Positions 17,835 through 27,171 are shown, counted from the first letter of the stretch. The stretch: 64,000 nucleotides of DNA from Mesorhizobium japonicum MAFF 303099 (GCF_000009625.1 NC_002678.2:3132001-3196000); one strand, 5' to 3'. Program-made: numbers and translations. The notes: generated by a model from the sequence alone, not told the origin.

Positions 17835-18188
17835 CTACCAACCAAGCCAGACCGCGATCAGGGCGACCACCGCCGGCACGGTCTGGATGAACAGGATCTT
17901 GCGGCCGACCGTCGCCGCGCCGTAAAGGCCGGCAATGGCGACGCACAACAGGAAGAACACCTTGACCTGAAAACCGGTGGCGCCGAGGTAGAGCCCCCAG
18001 ATCAGGCCGGCGGCAAGAAATCCGTTGTAGAGGCCCTGATTGGCGGCCAGCACCTTCGACGCCTTGGCGAATTCCGGCGTCAGGCGGAATGCCTTGTGCC
18101 CGCGCGGCGTGTCCCACAGCACCATCTCGAGATAGACGATGTAGACGTGGATCAAGGCCACCAGCCCGACCAGGATGTTGCCGATCAT
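17835..18188 (-). CDS. DUF1304-family membrane protein
   Basis: The 117-residue protein has four predicted transmembrane helices. Family features are the N-terminal GLVALIHVYIVYLEMVLW, the motif RGHKAFRLT, and ASKVLAANQGLYNGFLAAGLIWG. This matches DUF1304, a widespread small inner-membrane family of unknown function. It is convergent with the preceding secreted-protein gene. Confidence 0.88.
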   Translation of the reverse strand: MIGNILVGLVALIHVYIVYLEMVLWDTPRGHKAFRLTPEFAKASKVLAANQGLYNGFLAAGLIWGLYLGATGFQVKVFFLLCVAIAGLYGAATVGRKILFIQTVPAVVALIAVWLGW

Positions 18189-18269
18189 TTGCTCCCCCCT
18201 TGATGCGTTGCCGGCAGCATTTCATGTGTGGCATCGCTTGCGCAAGATGCATCTGCCGGAGGGCATCTG

Positions 18270-18361
18270 AGCAATTCCAGGAAAAGTGTGAGGCGGTTTT
18301 CCGTCCGGAATTGCATCAAAACAAAGAGTTAGAGCGGTTTGCCGTTTCCATGAAACGGTGA
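18270..18361. repeat. Dispersed intergenic repeat, copy 1
   Basis: This 92-bp segment begins AGCAATTCCAGGAAAAGTGT and ends CCGTTTCCATGAAACGGTG, and it shares most of its sequence with the element at 57604-57731. It carries internal inverted repeats (GGAAAA.../TTTTCC, and CCGTTTCCATGAAACGG). It lies upstream of the M32 carboxypeptidase. This is a rhizobial palindromic intergenic repeat family; copy number elsewhere cannot be seen. Confidence 0.85.
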
Positions 18362-18431
18362 ACTGCCCTGAGGGTTGCCAAGGCTTTTGCGTTGGTGTCT
18401 TTTCGCGCCGTCCTCAATCACGGAAGCCGCC

Positions 18432-19916
18432 ATGTCCTTTCAAAAACTCGACGACCTCGGCCACAAGCTCGAAGCGCTTGAGCATGCGCTGGCCATCCTC
18501 GGCGCCGACGAAGCGACGCATATGGCCGTCGGCGGCGGCGAGAAGCGCGCCGAGGCGATGGCGGCACTGGCCGGCATGTACCATGCCAGGGCGACCGCAC
18601 CGGAAATCGCCGACTGGATCGCCGCCGCCGAAGGCGAGGCGCTCGACGACGAGCAGCGCGCGGCGCTCGGCGAACTGCGGCGGCAATACACCAACCTGAC
18701 CTGCCTGCCGGTCGAATTCGTCGAACGCCAGACGACGGCGCGCATGCGTTGCGAGCAGCTGTGGCGCGACCTGCGCGCCAAGAACGACTGGGCGGGTTTC
18801 CAGCCGGCGCTCGAGGGCGTTGTGGCGCTGGTGCGCGAAGAGGCGGCTATGCGCTCAGACGTGCTCGGCCTCGCCCCTTACGATGCGCTGATGGAGCAAT
18901 TCGACCCCGGCAACCGTACCGCCGACATCACCCCCGTCTTCGCCGACCTGAAAGCCTTCCTCAAGGGATTCGTGCCGGAGGCGCTGGCGATCCAGGAAGC
19001 GCGGCTGCGCAAGCATCCGCTGAAGCCGCTCTCGGGCACCTACGCGATCGACAAGCAGCGCGAGCTTGGCCTTGCCATGATGGCGGCTGTCGGTTTCGAC
19101 CTGACGCATGGCTCGCTGTCGGTGTCGCACCATCCCTTCTGCGGCGGCGTGCCCAGCGACGTGCGCATCACCACCCGTTACAAGACATCGGACTTCCTGT
19201 CGGCGCTGATGGGCGTGCTGCACGAGACCGGCCATGCGCTCTATGAACAGAACCTGCCGAAGGCGTGGTCGCACTGGCCGCTCGGCAAGGCGCGCGGCAT
19301 GGCCGTGCATGAAAGCCAGAGCCTGTTCGTCGAAAAGCAGATCGGCCGCAATCCCGCCTTCTGGCGCTGGGCCCTGCCGGTGGTGGAAAAACATCTCGGC
19401 GAAGCCTGGTCGCTCGACGACCTCCTGCCGCATGTGCATCGCGTCGAGCGCGGCCTGATCCGCGTCGACGCCGACGAGGTGACCTATCCCCTGCATGTCA
19501 TCCTGCGCTACGAGCTGGAGCAGGAGCTGGTCTCGGGCAGGCTGGAGGTTGCCGATTTGCCCGAAGCCTGGGACGCCAAGATGCGCGACTATCTCGGTCT
19601 CTCCACGCTGGACAACCCGGCTGACGGGCCGATGCAGGACGTGCACTGGCCAGGCGCCGCCTTCGGCTACTTCCCGTCCTACACGCTGGGCGCGATGATG
19701 GCGGCGCAGCAATGGGCCGCGCTGACGCGCGAACATCCCACCGCCGATGACGACCTTGCCAAAGGAAACTTCGCGGCCATCAATGGATGGCGCCGCGAAA
19801 AAATCTGGTCGCAGGGTTCGCGCTGGTCGACGCCGAACCTGCTCGAACGCGCCACCGGCGAAAAGCTCAACGCGGTGCATTTCGTCAATCACCTGAAGCA
19901 GCGCTACGGCGGATGA
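18432..19916 (+). CDS. M32-family metallocarboxypeptidase
   Basis: The protein has 494 residues from ATG 18432. The HExxH zinc motif is HETGH at residues 264-268, within GVLHETGHALYEQ. The third-ligand region AVHESQSLFVEKQIGR follows about 30 residues later. The family signatures FCGGVPSDVRITTRY and HVILRYELEQELVSG are also present. M32 enzymes (carboxypeptidase Taq type) remove C-terminal residues from peptides in the cytosol. Length is normal. An intergenic repeat lies directly upstream, so the promoter may be within or close to it. Confidence 0.95.
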   Translation: MSFQKLDDLGHKLEALEHALAILGADEATHMAVGGGEKRAEAMAALAGMYHARATAPEIADWIAAAEGEALDDEQRAALGELRRQYTNLTCLPVEFVERQTTARMRCEQLWRDLRAKNDWAGFQPALEGVVALVREEAAMRSDVLGLAPYDALMEQFDPGNRTADITPVFADLKAFLKGFVPEALAIQEARLRKHPLKPLSGTYAIDKQRELGLAMMAAVGFDLTHGSLSVSHHPFCGGVPSDVRITTRYKTSDFLSALMGVLHETGHALYEQNLPKAWSHWPLGKARGMAVHESQSLFVEKQIGRNPAFWRWALPVVEKHLGEAWSLDDLLPHVHRVERGLIRVDADEVTYPLHVILRYELEQELVSGRLEVADLPEAWDAKMRDYLGLSTLDNPADGPMQDVHWPGAAFGYFPSYTLGAMMAAQQWAALTREHPTADDDLAKGNFAAINGWRREKIWSQGSRWSTPNLLERATGEKLNAVHFVNHLKQRYGG

Positions 19917-20058
19917 GATCGGCCGCCCCGGTTTCGGCGACCGGCGGCGGCGAACAAGGAGGCGATGACGCGCCATCGCCGGGCGGCGATCTTGCGGGAT
20001 CGCCGCTACTTTTCTATCACTGGTGGTATCCGAGCGTATATTGCAAGACGTGCGGACC

Positions 20059-22047
20059 ATGAGGGCGGTACTTCCGGTGACATCTTCTGCGACAACGCGG
20101 CTTTTCGTCTTGATTGCCTTTACGCTTTTCTGCGCACCGGCCATGGCCGACGCCGAAATCCACAAGGGCAGCCCTGGCAGCTGGATCGACCGGGTCGAGC
20201 TTCCGAAGGCGGACCCGCGTTTCGACAGCCGGATCAAGAACGGCATCTCCAATCTTGTCTCGGAATATCAGATCCGGCAGCGGCCCGGCGGCATCGAGGC
20301 CTTCGACCGCTATGCCTACAGGATCGTCGACCGCACCGGGCTCGAGCGTGGCGCCGCCATAAATTTCGAATTCGATCCTGCGACGTCGCAAGTGACGATG
20401 AACTGGCTGAACATCATCCGCGACGGCGTGGTCATCGACCGGCTGCCCGGAGCTACTTTCGATGTGTTCCGGCGTGAGAAGGATGCAGAGAAAGGCCTGT
20501 TCGACGGCTGGCTCACCGCTTACGTGAATGTCGACGATGTCCGTGTCGGCGACATCATCGACTATGGCAAGACCACCGTCAGGACACCCATCGTCGGCGC
20601 GGATCTGTTTTTCCACTCGGTCGCCATGGCCTGGGGCGAGCCCATAGCGCTCATCCGCGAGAAGGTCGTCTGGCCGGCGAACCAGCCCCTGAACATCCGC
20701 CAGGTTCGCACCGACATCCAGCCGGATGTCAAAACCGACGGCGCCTCGAAAACCTATAGCTGGCAAAGCATCAACCCTGCCCCGGTCAAGCCCGAGGAAA
20801 ACCTGCCGGCGGATTTCCTGACCTATCCGACGATCCAGATTTCCTCGACAGCCAAATGGCAGGATGTCGTCGACGCGATGTTGCCCTACTACCGGCTCGA
20901 CCAGGAATTGCCGGCCGCTTTCGCATCGAAGCTCGACGATATCGCTGCCCGATACGCTAAACCCGAAGACCGGATGATCGAGGCGATGCGGCTGGTCCAG
21001 GACACCATCCGTTATGTCAGCCTGTCGATGGGCCGTGGCTCCTACATTCCCCGCAGCCCGAGCACCGTGATTGCCTCAGGCTTCGGCGACTGCAAGGACA
21101 AGGCCCTGCTTCTTGCCTCCAGCCTGCGTCGGCTTGGCGTTGAGGCTGAGCCTGCCCTGACCGATCTCGACGACGGACTGGCACTTGGCGACATGCTGCC
21201 GACGATCCGCGCCTTCGACCACGTCATCGTCAAGGCATCGATCAAAACCCAGACATACTGGATCGATGCGACCAACTATCTGCAGGGTGGCCGGGCCGAG
21301 AACCTTGTTCCACCGGACTATGGATTCGCCTTGCCGGTCGTCGCCGGCAGCGCTCGGATGGAACGGATAGAACGCAAGGAACTTTTCCAGCCGACCACCT
21401 TCGTCAGCGAGGCGTTCGACTTTCCCAAAAACACAGGCGAGGCGCTCAAGCTGACGGTCAGCACGACCTACCGGGACGCGGATGCCGACTCAATGCGCTA
21501 CAGGCTGGTTTCCCAATCGGCCACCAAGCTCGCCGACGACTATCTCCAATATTACAACCGGCAATATCCGGGGATGACCAGCCTGGCGCCGTTGTCGGCA
21601 AAGGACGACCGTGACGGCAATGTCGTCACCACGGTCGAATCCTACGAGCTGCCGGCCGAGGATCTCGACGCCGATGATCTCGTCAAGAACTTCCCCTTGA
21701 AGGCCGATGTCGGCATCAACAATTTGCCGGAGCCGGACATGGTTGGCAGGGCCGGGCCGATCTGGCTCGGCAGCCCGATGTTCAAGCGTCATCAGTGCAT
21801 CGTCCGGAACCTGAAGGCGGAGTTTGTCGGCCCCGAAAAATCCGACGACGTGATCACGCCCTATGTCGCCTTCAAGGCGCGCTGGTCGAGTACGCCGAGC
21901 GAATTCCAGGTCGACTGGTTTCTCAAGACGATCAACGATCGCGTTCCCGCCAAGGATATCGGTTCATATCTGAGATCGCGCAGGAAGATGGGCGACAACG
22001 CCTCCTGGACCTACAATTTCGGCTATGCCGAAACCGAGGCGAACTGA
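20059..22047 (+). CDS. Exported DUF3857 / transglutaminase-like protein
   Basis: The protein has 662 residues from ATG 20059; a GTG 36 nt upstream is less likely. A signal peptide ends at CAPAMA. The N-terminal DUF3857 beta-rich domain spans roughly residues 50-250. The transglutaminase-like domain carries C345 in GFGDCKDKALLL, H388 in FDHVIV and D403 in WIDAT, an intact Cys-His-Asp triad. A DUF3858-like C-terminal region follows. Such proteins are periplasmic and widely conserved, but their substrates are unknown. No obvious operon partner is present. Confidence 0.85.
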   Translation: MRAVLPVTSSATTRLFVLIAFTLFCAPAMADAEIHKGSPGSWIDRVELPKADPRFDSRIKNGISNLVSEYQIRQRPGGIEAFDRYAYRIVDRTGLERGAAINFEFDPATSQVTMNWLNIIRDGVVIDRLPGATFDVFRREKDAEKGLFDGWLTAYVNVDDVRVGDIIDYGKTTVRTPIVGADLFFHSVAMAWGEPIALIREKVVWPANQPLNIRQVRTDIQPDVKTDGASKTYSWQSINPAPVKPEENLPADFLTYPTIQISSTAKWQDVVDAMLPYYRLDQELPAAFASKLDDIAARYAKPEDRMIEAMRLVQDTIRYVSLSMGRGSYIPRSPSTVIASGFGDCKDKALLLASSLRRLGVEAEPALTDLDDGLALGDMLPTIRAFDHVIVKASIKTQTYWIDATNYLQGGRAENLVPPDYGFALPVVAGSARMERIERKELFQPTTFVSEAFDFPKNTGEALKLTVSTTYRDADADSMRYRLVSQSATKLADDYLQYYNRQYPGMTSLAPLSAKDDRDGNVVTTVESYELPAEDLDADDLVKNFPLKADVGINNLPEPDMVGRAGPIWLGSPMFKRHQCIVRNLKAEFVGPEKSDDVITPYVAFKARWSSTPSEFQVDWFLKTINDRVPAKDIGSYLRSRRKMGDNASWTYNFGYAETEAN

Positions 22048-22102
22048 GCCCGCCAAGCAACTCCCGTGAAATGATTTCCGGCGAAAACGGCTCGGGAAGA
22101 GC

Positions 22103-23902
22103 CTACTCCGCCGCGCCCCTGAAGGCGCTGGCGCCGGTCTCGAACTGCAGCTTGGCCAGCCTGGCATAGATGCCGCCCTTGGCGACCAGGCTCTGGTGCG
22201 TGCCTTCCTCGACGATGCGGCCGCCATCCATCACCAGGATCCTGTCGGCCTTCAGCACCGTCGCCAGCCGGTGGGCGATGACGATCGTGGTGCGGCCCTG
22301 CATCAGCCGCTCTAGCGCCGTCTGCACCAGCGTCTCGCTTTCGGCGTCCAGTGCCGAGGTGGCTTCGTCGAGCAGCAGGATCGGTGCGTCGCGCAGGATG
22401 GCGCGGGCGATGGCCACGCGCTGGCGCTGGCCGCCGGACAGCGTCACGCCGCGCTCGCCGACCTGGCTGTCATAGCCGTGTTCGAGCTTGAGGATGAATT
22501 CGTCGGCCAGCGCGTCCTTCGCCGCCGCCTCAATTTCGGTATTGCCTGCGCCCGGCCGGCCGAAGCCTATATTGTCGCGCGCGCTCGCCGCGAAGATGGT
22601 GACGTCCTGCGGCACGATGGCGATGCGCTCGCGCACCGAAACCGGATCGGCTTCGCGCACGTCGACGCCATCGATCAGGATCTTGCCGGTTTCGGGATCG
22701 TAGAAGCGCAGGATCAGCGAGAAGACCGTGCTCTTGCCGGCCCCCGAGGGACCGACGATGGCTACCGTCTCGCCAGGCATGACCTGGAAACTCAAGCCGT
22801 GGACGGCGGCCCGGTCGGGCCGCGCCGGATAGGAGAAGGAGACGTCGTCGAAGACGATCGCGCCCTTGGCGACCGTAGGCAGCGGCTTCGGCTCGGCCGG
22901 CGCCTGGATCGCCGGGTTCTCGGCCAGGATCTCGGTCAGCCGCTCGGCCGCACCCGCTGCCTGGGCAAGTTCGCCCCAGACCTCCGACAGCGCGCCGAGC
23001 GCGCCGGCGGCGAACACCGAATAGAGCAGGAACTGGCCGAGCGTGCCCGGCGATATCGTGCCTTCGAGCACGTCGCGCGAGCCGAACCAGAGCACCGCCA
23101 CAACGGACGAGAAGATGGTGAAGATGGCAAAGAAGGTGAGGAAGGAGCGGGCGAAGATCGAGGCGCGCGCCGCCTCGAAGGCAGCCTCAACCGCGCCCGA
23201 AAACCGCCCGGTGACCAGCTTCTCATTGGTGAAGGCCTGCAGCGTGCGCACCGCGCCGATTTGCTCGCTGGCATAGGCTGTCGCCTCGGCAAGCGTGTCC
23301 TGCGCCTGCCTCGACTTGCGGCGCACCGAACGGCCGAAGGCGACCAGCGGCAGCACGATGACGGGAATGGCTGCAATGACCAGGCCGGACAGTTTTGGAC
23401 TGGTCACGACCATCATTCCCACCGCGCCGAGACCGAGGATGACGTTGCGCAGCGCGACCGAAGCGGTGGCGCCGACCGCCGATTTGATCTGCGTGGTGTC
23501 GGCGGCAAGCCGTGACACGATCTCGCCCGACTGGGCGGTGTCGAAGAAGGCGGGCGACAGCGTCGTCACATGGGCAAAGACATCGCGGCGGATATCGGCG
23601 ACGACGCGCTCGCCAAGCGTGATGACGAAATAGTAGCGGCCGGCGGATGCCGCCGCCAGCACGGCGGCCATCGCCACCAGTGCGGCGAAATATTCGGCGA
23701 TGAAAGTGGTGCTGGACGACGAGAAACCGTGATCGATCATCCGCCGTACGGCCAGCGGCAGCGTCAATGTCGTTGCCGCCGCGATGGCCAGCGAGATGAG
23801 GGCGCCGACGACCAGCGTGCGATATCCAGCGATATAGGGGAACAGGCGCCTGAGCGGCTTGAGCGAGCGTCGGCGCTCGTCTGCGCTGCTTGATTGCGCC
23901 AT
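22103..23902 (-). CDS. ABC transporter with fused membrane and ATPase domains (MsbA-like)
   Basis: The 599-residue half-transporter functions as a homodimer. Six transmembrane helices fill about residues 25-320. The nucleotide-binding domain has Walker A GPSGAGKST, the signature LSGGQRQRVAIARAIL, Walker B ILLLDEATSALD and the H-loop IAHRLAT. The family exports lipids, lipid-linked molecules or drugs. The protein resembles ABC exporters annotated as MsbA-like in rhizobia, but substrate cannot be assigned. It is divergent from rpmE. Confidence 0.92.
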   Translation of the reverse strand: MAQSSSADERRRSLKPLRRLFPYIAGYRTLVVGALISLAIAAATTLTLPLAVRRMIDHGFSSSSTTFIAEYFAALVAMAAVLAAASAGRYYFVITLGERVVADIRRDVFAHVTTLSPAFFDTAQSGEIVSRLAADTTQIKSAVGATASVALRNVILGLGAVGMMVVTSPKLSGLVIAAIPVIVLPLVAFGRSVRRKSRQAQDTLAEATAYASEQIGAVRTLQAFTNEKLVTGRFSGAVEAAFEAARASIFARSFLTFFAIFTIFSSVVAVLWFGSRDVLEGTISPGTLGQFLLYSVFAAGALGALSEVWGELAQAAGAAERLTEILAENPAIQAPAEPKPLPTVAKGAIVFDDVSFSYPARPDRAAVHGLSFQVMPGETVAIVGPSGAGKSTVFSLILRFYDPETGKILIDGVDVREADPVSVRERIAIVPQDVTIFAASARDNIGFGRPGAGNTEIEAAAKDALADEFILKLEHGYDSQVGERGVTLSGGQRQRVAIARAILRDAPILLLDEATSALDAESETLVQTALERLMQGRTTIVIAHRLATVLKADRILVMDGGRIVEEGTHQSLVAKGGIYARLAKLQFETGASAFRGAAE

Positions 23903-24108
23903 CTCGGTGTGTCCTCTAGCCGCTTCGGCTTCATGCGCCGCAATATGCGCTTGCCGCGGCCTTGTGATTCAATTCCGCCTGATGTATAGGCTCGCCGACC
24001 GTTTTAGAAGCCGTGGCTCCTCAATAGCTGCGGCTTCGAGTTTTAAAAAGAGGCGCATCGACGCAGGCTTATGCCCGTCAGCCGCGCCGGCAAGCCAGGA
24101 ACCGAGCC

Positions 24109-24330
24109 ATGAAGAGCGCTATTCATCCCGACTACCACACCATCAAGGTCGTCATGACCGACGGCACCGAATACACGACCCGTTCGACCTGGGGCAAGGA
24201 AGGCGATACGATGAACCTCGATATCGATCCGACCACCCACCCGGCCTGGACCGGCGGCCAGCAGACCCTGCTCGACCGCGGCGGCCGCCTGTCGAAGTTC
24301 AAGAAGCGTTTCGAAGGCTTCGGCCTCTAA
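24109..24330 (+). CDS. rpmE: 50S ribosomal protein L31 (bL31)
   Basis: The 73-residue protein starts [19 protein letters not shown] and contains [15 protein letters not shown] and SKFKKRFEG, diagnostic of bL31. The CxxC zinc ribbon of the C+ paralogue is absent, so this is the zinc-independent form. It is monocistronic, with a strong terminator 30 bp downstream. The ABC exporter gene is transcribed divergently. Confidence 0.97.
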   Translation: MKSAIHPDYHTIKVVMTDGTEYTTRSTWGKEGDTMNLDIDPTTHPAWTGGQQTLLDRGGRLSKFKKRFEGFGL

Positions 24331-24360
24331 GCCCACTTCGGCATTGTCGCAGATCAAGAA

Positions 24361-24384
24361 CCCGCCTTCGAGGCGGGTTTTTTG
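24361..24384 (+). terminator. Rho-independent terminator of rpmE
   Basis: CCCGCCT/AGGCGGG forms a 7-bp perfect stem with a TCG loop followed by six or more T residues. Confidence 0.92.
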
Positions 24385-24432
24385 TTGACCTCAAGCAGTC
24401 GTATTGGGGACGAATTCGTCTGAAAGGGTGAC

Positions 24433-24933
24433 ATGTCTATTCTCGACGATAGCAGATGGTCCGGCCTCAAAGGCGGGTACAAGGTTGTGTACGATCCGCG
24501 ACCGGCTTTGCAAACGCTGACCGTTCACTACACCAGCAAGTCGGCCTGGGACGAACTCTGGAATGAACTGCATCATCAGGGGGATGTCGGGGACGCTTCC
24601 TACGCCGCCGTCGTGGAGTTGGTTCGCATCTCCAAAGACCACGCTCCGGCCTATTGGGGTGCTTACGGCCTGGCCGCGACGATCGAAGAAGCGCGACAGC
24701 TCGATGACCGGAACCCACCGGTTCCGGATTGGATCGAACCGCACTACAGGGCAGCGTGGCGGACGCTTCTGCACCTGGCGTTGCGGGACCTGGCAACTAA
24801 GATTGACGACGAAACCGCTAACTGTGCGTTGGCTGTTGTCGCACTCCGTCGAGGCAGCCTGAGCCTTGCCCGAATGGCAATGTGCGCAGAGGATGAGCGC
24901 GCGGAAATGCTTCGCAGCTATTTCGGCACATAG
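24433..24933 (+). CDS. Helical hypothetical, resembling orphan immunity proteins
   Basis: The 166-residue protein has no signal peptide. The segment WDELWNELHHQGDVGDASYAA resembles the W-x-x-L-W-x-x-L-x-HQG-x-V-x-x-ASYAAVP core common in HEAT-like immunity proteins of polymorphic toxin systems. The rest is alpha-helical (WRTLLHLALRDLATKID, SLARMAMCAEDERAEML). No toxin gene is adjacent. Base composition appears lower in GC than the neighbours. The immunity label is a motif-level inference; the protein may have another role. Confidence 0.6.
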   Translation: MSILDDSRWSGLKGGYKVVYDPRPALQTLTVHYTSKSAWDELWNELHHQGDVGDASYAAVVELVRISKDHAPAYWGAYGLAATIEEARQLDDRNPPVPDWIEPHYRAAWRTLLHLALRDLATKIDDETANCALAVVALRRGSLSLARMAMCAEDERAEMLRSYFGT

Positions 24934-24942
24934 CGCGCTTGT

Positions 24943-25071
24943 TCAGCGGATGGGGGCACGGACACAGTCGCCCTTGATGACGACCGAGGGCTTGGCGCCG
25001 GCGTTGTTGGGAAGCGTGCTGTCGACGAAGGAGGCCGTCGCGGCGACCGAATACATCCTTGCCGGCCACAT
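24943..25071 (-). pseudogene. Possible remnant of a secreted-protein C-terminus
   Basis: A 42-codon minus-strand frame ends ...SFVDSTLPNN...KPSVVIKGDCVRAPIR with good amino-acid composition but no clear start or signal sequence. It reads like the tail of a protein whose 5' part has been lost near the TetR gene end. It could equally be chance. Confidence 0.25.
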
Positions 25072-25110
25072 CCTTGTCGGAGCAGGGAAAATGAGCAGGC
25101 GCGGCGCCGT

Positions 25111-25740
25111 TCAGTCTCCGGTCAGTTCCCGCAGCGCCATGCGCTTGTAGGCGGCGACCAGCCTGTCGCCCTCCTGTCGCTCGACCGAGATGGCCAGCCG
25201 TACCGCGGCCTCGCCCATTTGCCAGACGAGAAATGCCGTGGTCTCCAGGGCGACGGGGTCGGCGCCGGGACGCAGGCGCTTCAGCACCGCCACGAGGAAC
25301 TCCGCATTGGCCCGGCTGTCGGCGAGTTCGAGCTGGCGCAACGCCTTGTCGGCCTGCGTGCCCGACCAGATGTCGCGCATCACCGGCTCGGCCAGGAACA
25401 GCCCGTAGTAGATATCAACCAGCTCCGAGAAAGCCCGCCGCAGGCCTTCGGCGTCGCTGACATCCTTGAGCGCGGCCGAGATACAGGCCTGGCTTTCGGC
25501 CGTGTAGCGCTCGGCCAGCGCCCAGATGATCGCCCGCTTGTCGGGAAAGAACTGGTAGAGCGAACCGATCGACACCCCTGCCCGTTCCGCGACCTCGCCC
25601 ATGCGCATGGCGTCGCTGCCTTGCTCGGTGATCAGCGCCGAGGCCGCGGCAAGCATGCGCTCCACCCGCTCCCGGCTGCGCTGCTGGCTCGGCGCCCGCC
25701 GTGGCGAAGCGATCTGCTCGTTGGCCGGTGTGCCTTCCAT
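25111..25740 (-). CDS. TetR-family transcriptional regulator
   Basis: The protein has 209 residues from ATG 25740, chosen because GGAG lies 7 nt upstream; an upstream GTG at 25794 is in frame. The helix-turn-helix is MGEVAERAGVSIGSLYQFFPDKRAI. The C-terminal domain is helical and ligand-binding. It is divergent from an NmrA-like reductase gene and a DUF1772 gene that it probably represses. Confidence 0.92.
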   Translation of the reverse strand: MEGTPANEQIASPRRAPSQQRSRERVERMLAAASALITEQGSDAMRMGEVAERAGVSIGSLYQFFPDKRAIIWALAERYTAESQACISAALKDVSDAEGLRRAFSELVDIYYGLFLAEPVMRDIWSGTQADKALRQLELADSRANAEFLVAVLKRLRPGADPVALETTAFLVWQMGEAAVRLAISVERQEGDRLVAAYKRMALRELTGD

Positions 25741-25823
25741 GACTGTCTCCAACAACCCCTTCGGCACAATCGCCGAGAAAATGGCTTGACTCACAAAATA
25801 CGAGGGTTTATCACGTTTTGCAA

Positions 25824-25843
25824 ATGTGAGGATTGCTCATGTT
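25824..25843. promoter_or_regulatory. Candidate TetR operator
   Basis: ATGTGAG and CTCATGT are near-palindromic half-sites around GATTG, between the TetR gene (25740) and the NmrA-like gene (25865). Position suggests autoregulation and control of the divergent genes. Confidence 0.5.
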
Positions 25844-25864
25844 TTCAAACAGAGGAAAACCACC

Positions 25865-26692
25865 ATGACCGACACCAGACCAATTCTGATCCTCGGCGGC
25901 ACCGGCAAGACCGGTCGCCGTCTTGCCGAGCGGCTGACGGCGCGCGGCATACCGGTACGGATCGGCTCCCGTTCCGGTACGCCGCGCTTCGACTGGGAGG
26001 CCCCCGCAAGCTGGGCTCCTGCACTCGAGGGCGTCAGCGCGGTCTATATCAGCTACTATCCCGACATCGCCGTGCCTGGCGCCGCCGAAGTCATCGATGC
26101 CTTCACCCGCCTTGCCGTGGAGCATGGCGTTCGCCGGCTGGTGCTGTTGTCGGGCCGCGGCGAGCATGAGGCGCAGCGCGCCGAAGAGATGCTGAAGGCT
26201 TCCGGGGCCGACTGGACGATCCTGCGCTGCGCATGGTTCTCGCAGAATTTCAGCGAAGGCTTCCTCATCGAGCCATTGCTGGCGGCCGAAGTGTCCCTGC
26301 CGGTCGGACCTGTCGGTGAACCCTTTGTCGATGTCGACGACATCGCTGACGCCGCCGAAGCGGTGCTGACTGAGCCCGGTCATGTCGGCCAGCTCTATGA
26401 ACTGACGGGGCCGCGGCTGTTGAGCTTTGCCGACGCGGTCGCCGAAATTGCCAAGGCGACAGGACGCGACATCCGCTTTGTCAGAATTTCGCATGATGAG
26501 TTCACGACCGCTGTCGCGTCGCATGAACTGCCACCCGAAATCGTCTGGCTGCTCGATGAGCTGTTCACCAAGGTGCTCGACGGCCGCAACGAATCGCTCA
26601 CCGACGGCGTCCAACGCGTGCTCGGCCGGGCACCGAAAGACTTTTCCGCCTACGCAACCGAAACCGCCGCAGCCGGCTTCTGGAGTAACTGA
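25865..26692 (+). CDS. NmrA-like NAD(P)-binding oxidoreductase
   Basis: The 275-residue protein starts MTDTRPILILGGTGKTGRR, with the atypical-SDR glycine motif GGTGKTG. It contains RRLVLLSGRG and the GADWTILRCAWFSQN region of NmrA/NAD(P)H-azoreductase-like proteins; the catalytic YxxxK of classical SDRs is not evident. The ATG starts a two-gene operon with the DUF1772 gene, which begins 1 nt after its stop. It is controlled by the divergent TetR regulator by context. The substrate is unknown. Confidence 0.85.
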   Translation: MTDTRPILILGGTGKTGRRLAERLTARGIPVRIGSRSGTPRFDWEAPASWAPALEGVSAVYISYYPDIAVPGAAEVIDAFTRLAVEHGVRRLVLLSGRGEHEAQRAEEMLKASGADWTILRCAWFSQNFSEGFLIEPLLAAEVSLPVGPVGEPFVDVDDIADAAEAVLTEPGHVGQLYELTGPRLLSFADAVAEIAKATGRDIRFVRISHDEFTTAVASHELPPEIVWLLDELFTKVLDGRNESLTDGVQRVLGRAPKDFSAYATETAAAGFWSN

Positions 26693-26693
26693 G

Positions 26694-27170
26694 ATGAGCA
26701 AGCTTGTTCCCGCCCTCACCATCATCGCCGCAATCGGCTCGGGCGTCGTCGGCGGCGTCTTCTTCGCCTTTTCCAACTTCGTCATGGCAGCACTGGCCCG
26801 GCTGCCCGTCCCGCAAGGCATCGCCGCGATGAATTCGATCAACATCACGGTGATCACGCCGACCTTCATGACGGCGCTTTTCGGCACCGGCCTGCTCTGC
26901 CTGGTGCTCATCGCCGCCGCCATCATGGGCTGGAGCCTGCCCGGCTCGTACTGGCTGCTTGCCGGTGCGGTGATCTATGTGATCGGCAGCCCGATCGTGA
27001 CCATGGTCTTCAACGTGCCGCTCAACGATGCGCTCGCCGCTGTCGACCCTGCCAGCAGCAACGGCGCCGCCGTGTGGGCGAACCATCTAAGCCAGTGGGT
27101 GATGTGGAACCACGTCCGCACCGTCACCTCCATCGTGGCGATGGCCTGCTTTATCTTCGCATTGCTGTAA
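26694..27170 (+). CDS. DUF1772 / anthrone-oxygenase-like membrane protein
   Basis: The protein has 158 residues and four transmembrane helices. Features include GSGVVGGVFFAFSNFVMAALA with a conserved FSxFVMxxL, GIAAMNSINITV, VFNVPLNDALA and WANHLSQWVMWNHVRT. It fits DUF1772, whose fungal relatives are anthrone oxygenases. Coupling to the NmrA-like reductase suggests a small redox module on a hydrophobic substrate. This is an inference. Confidence 0.85.
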   Translation: MSKLVPALTIIAAIGSGVVGGVFFAFSNFVMAALARLPVPQGIAAMNSINITVITPTFMTALFGTGLLCLVLIAAAIMGWSLPGSYWLLAGAVIYVIGSPIVTMVFNVPLNDALAAVDPASSNGAAVWANHLSQWVMWNHVRTVTSIVAMACFIFALL

Positions 27171-27171
27171 A

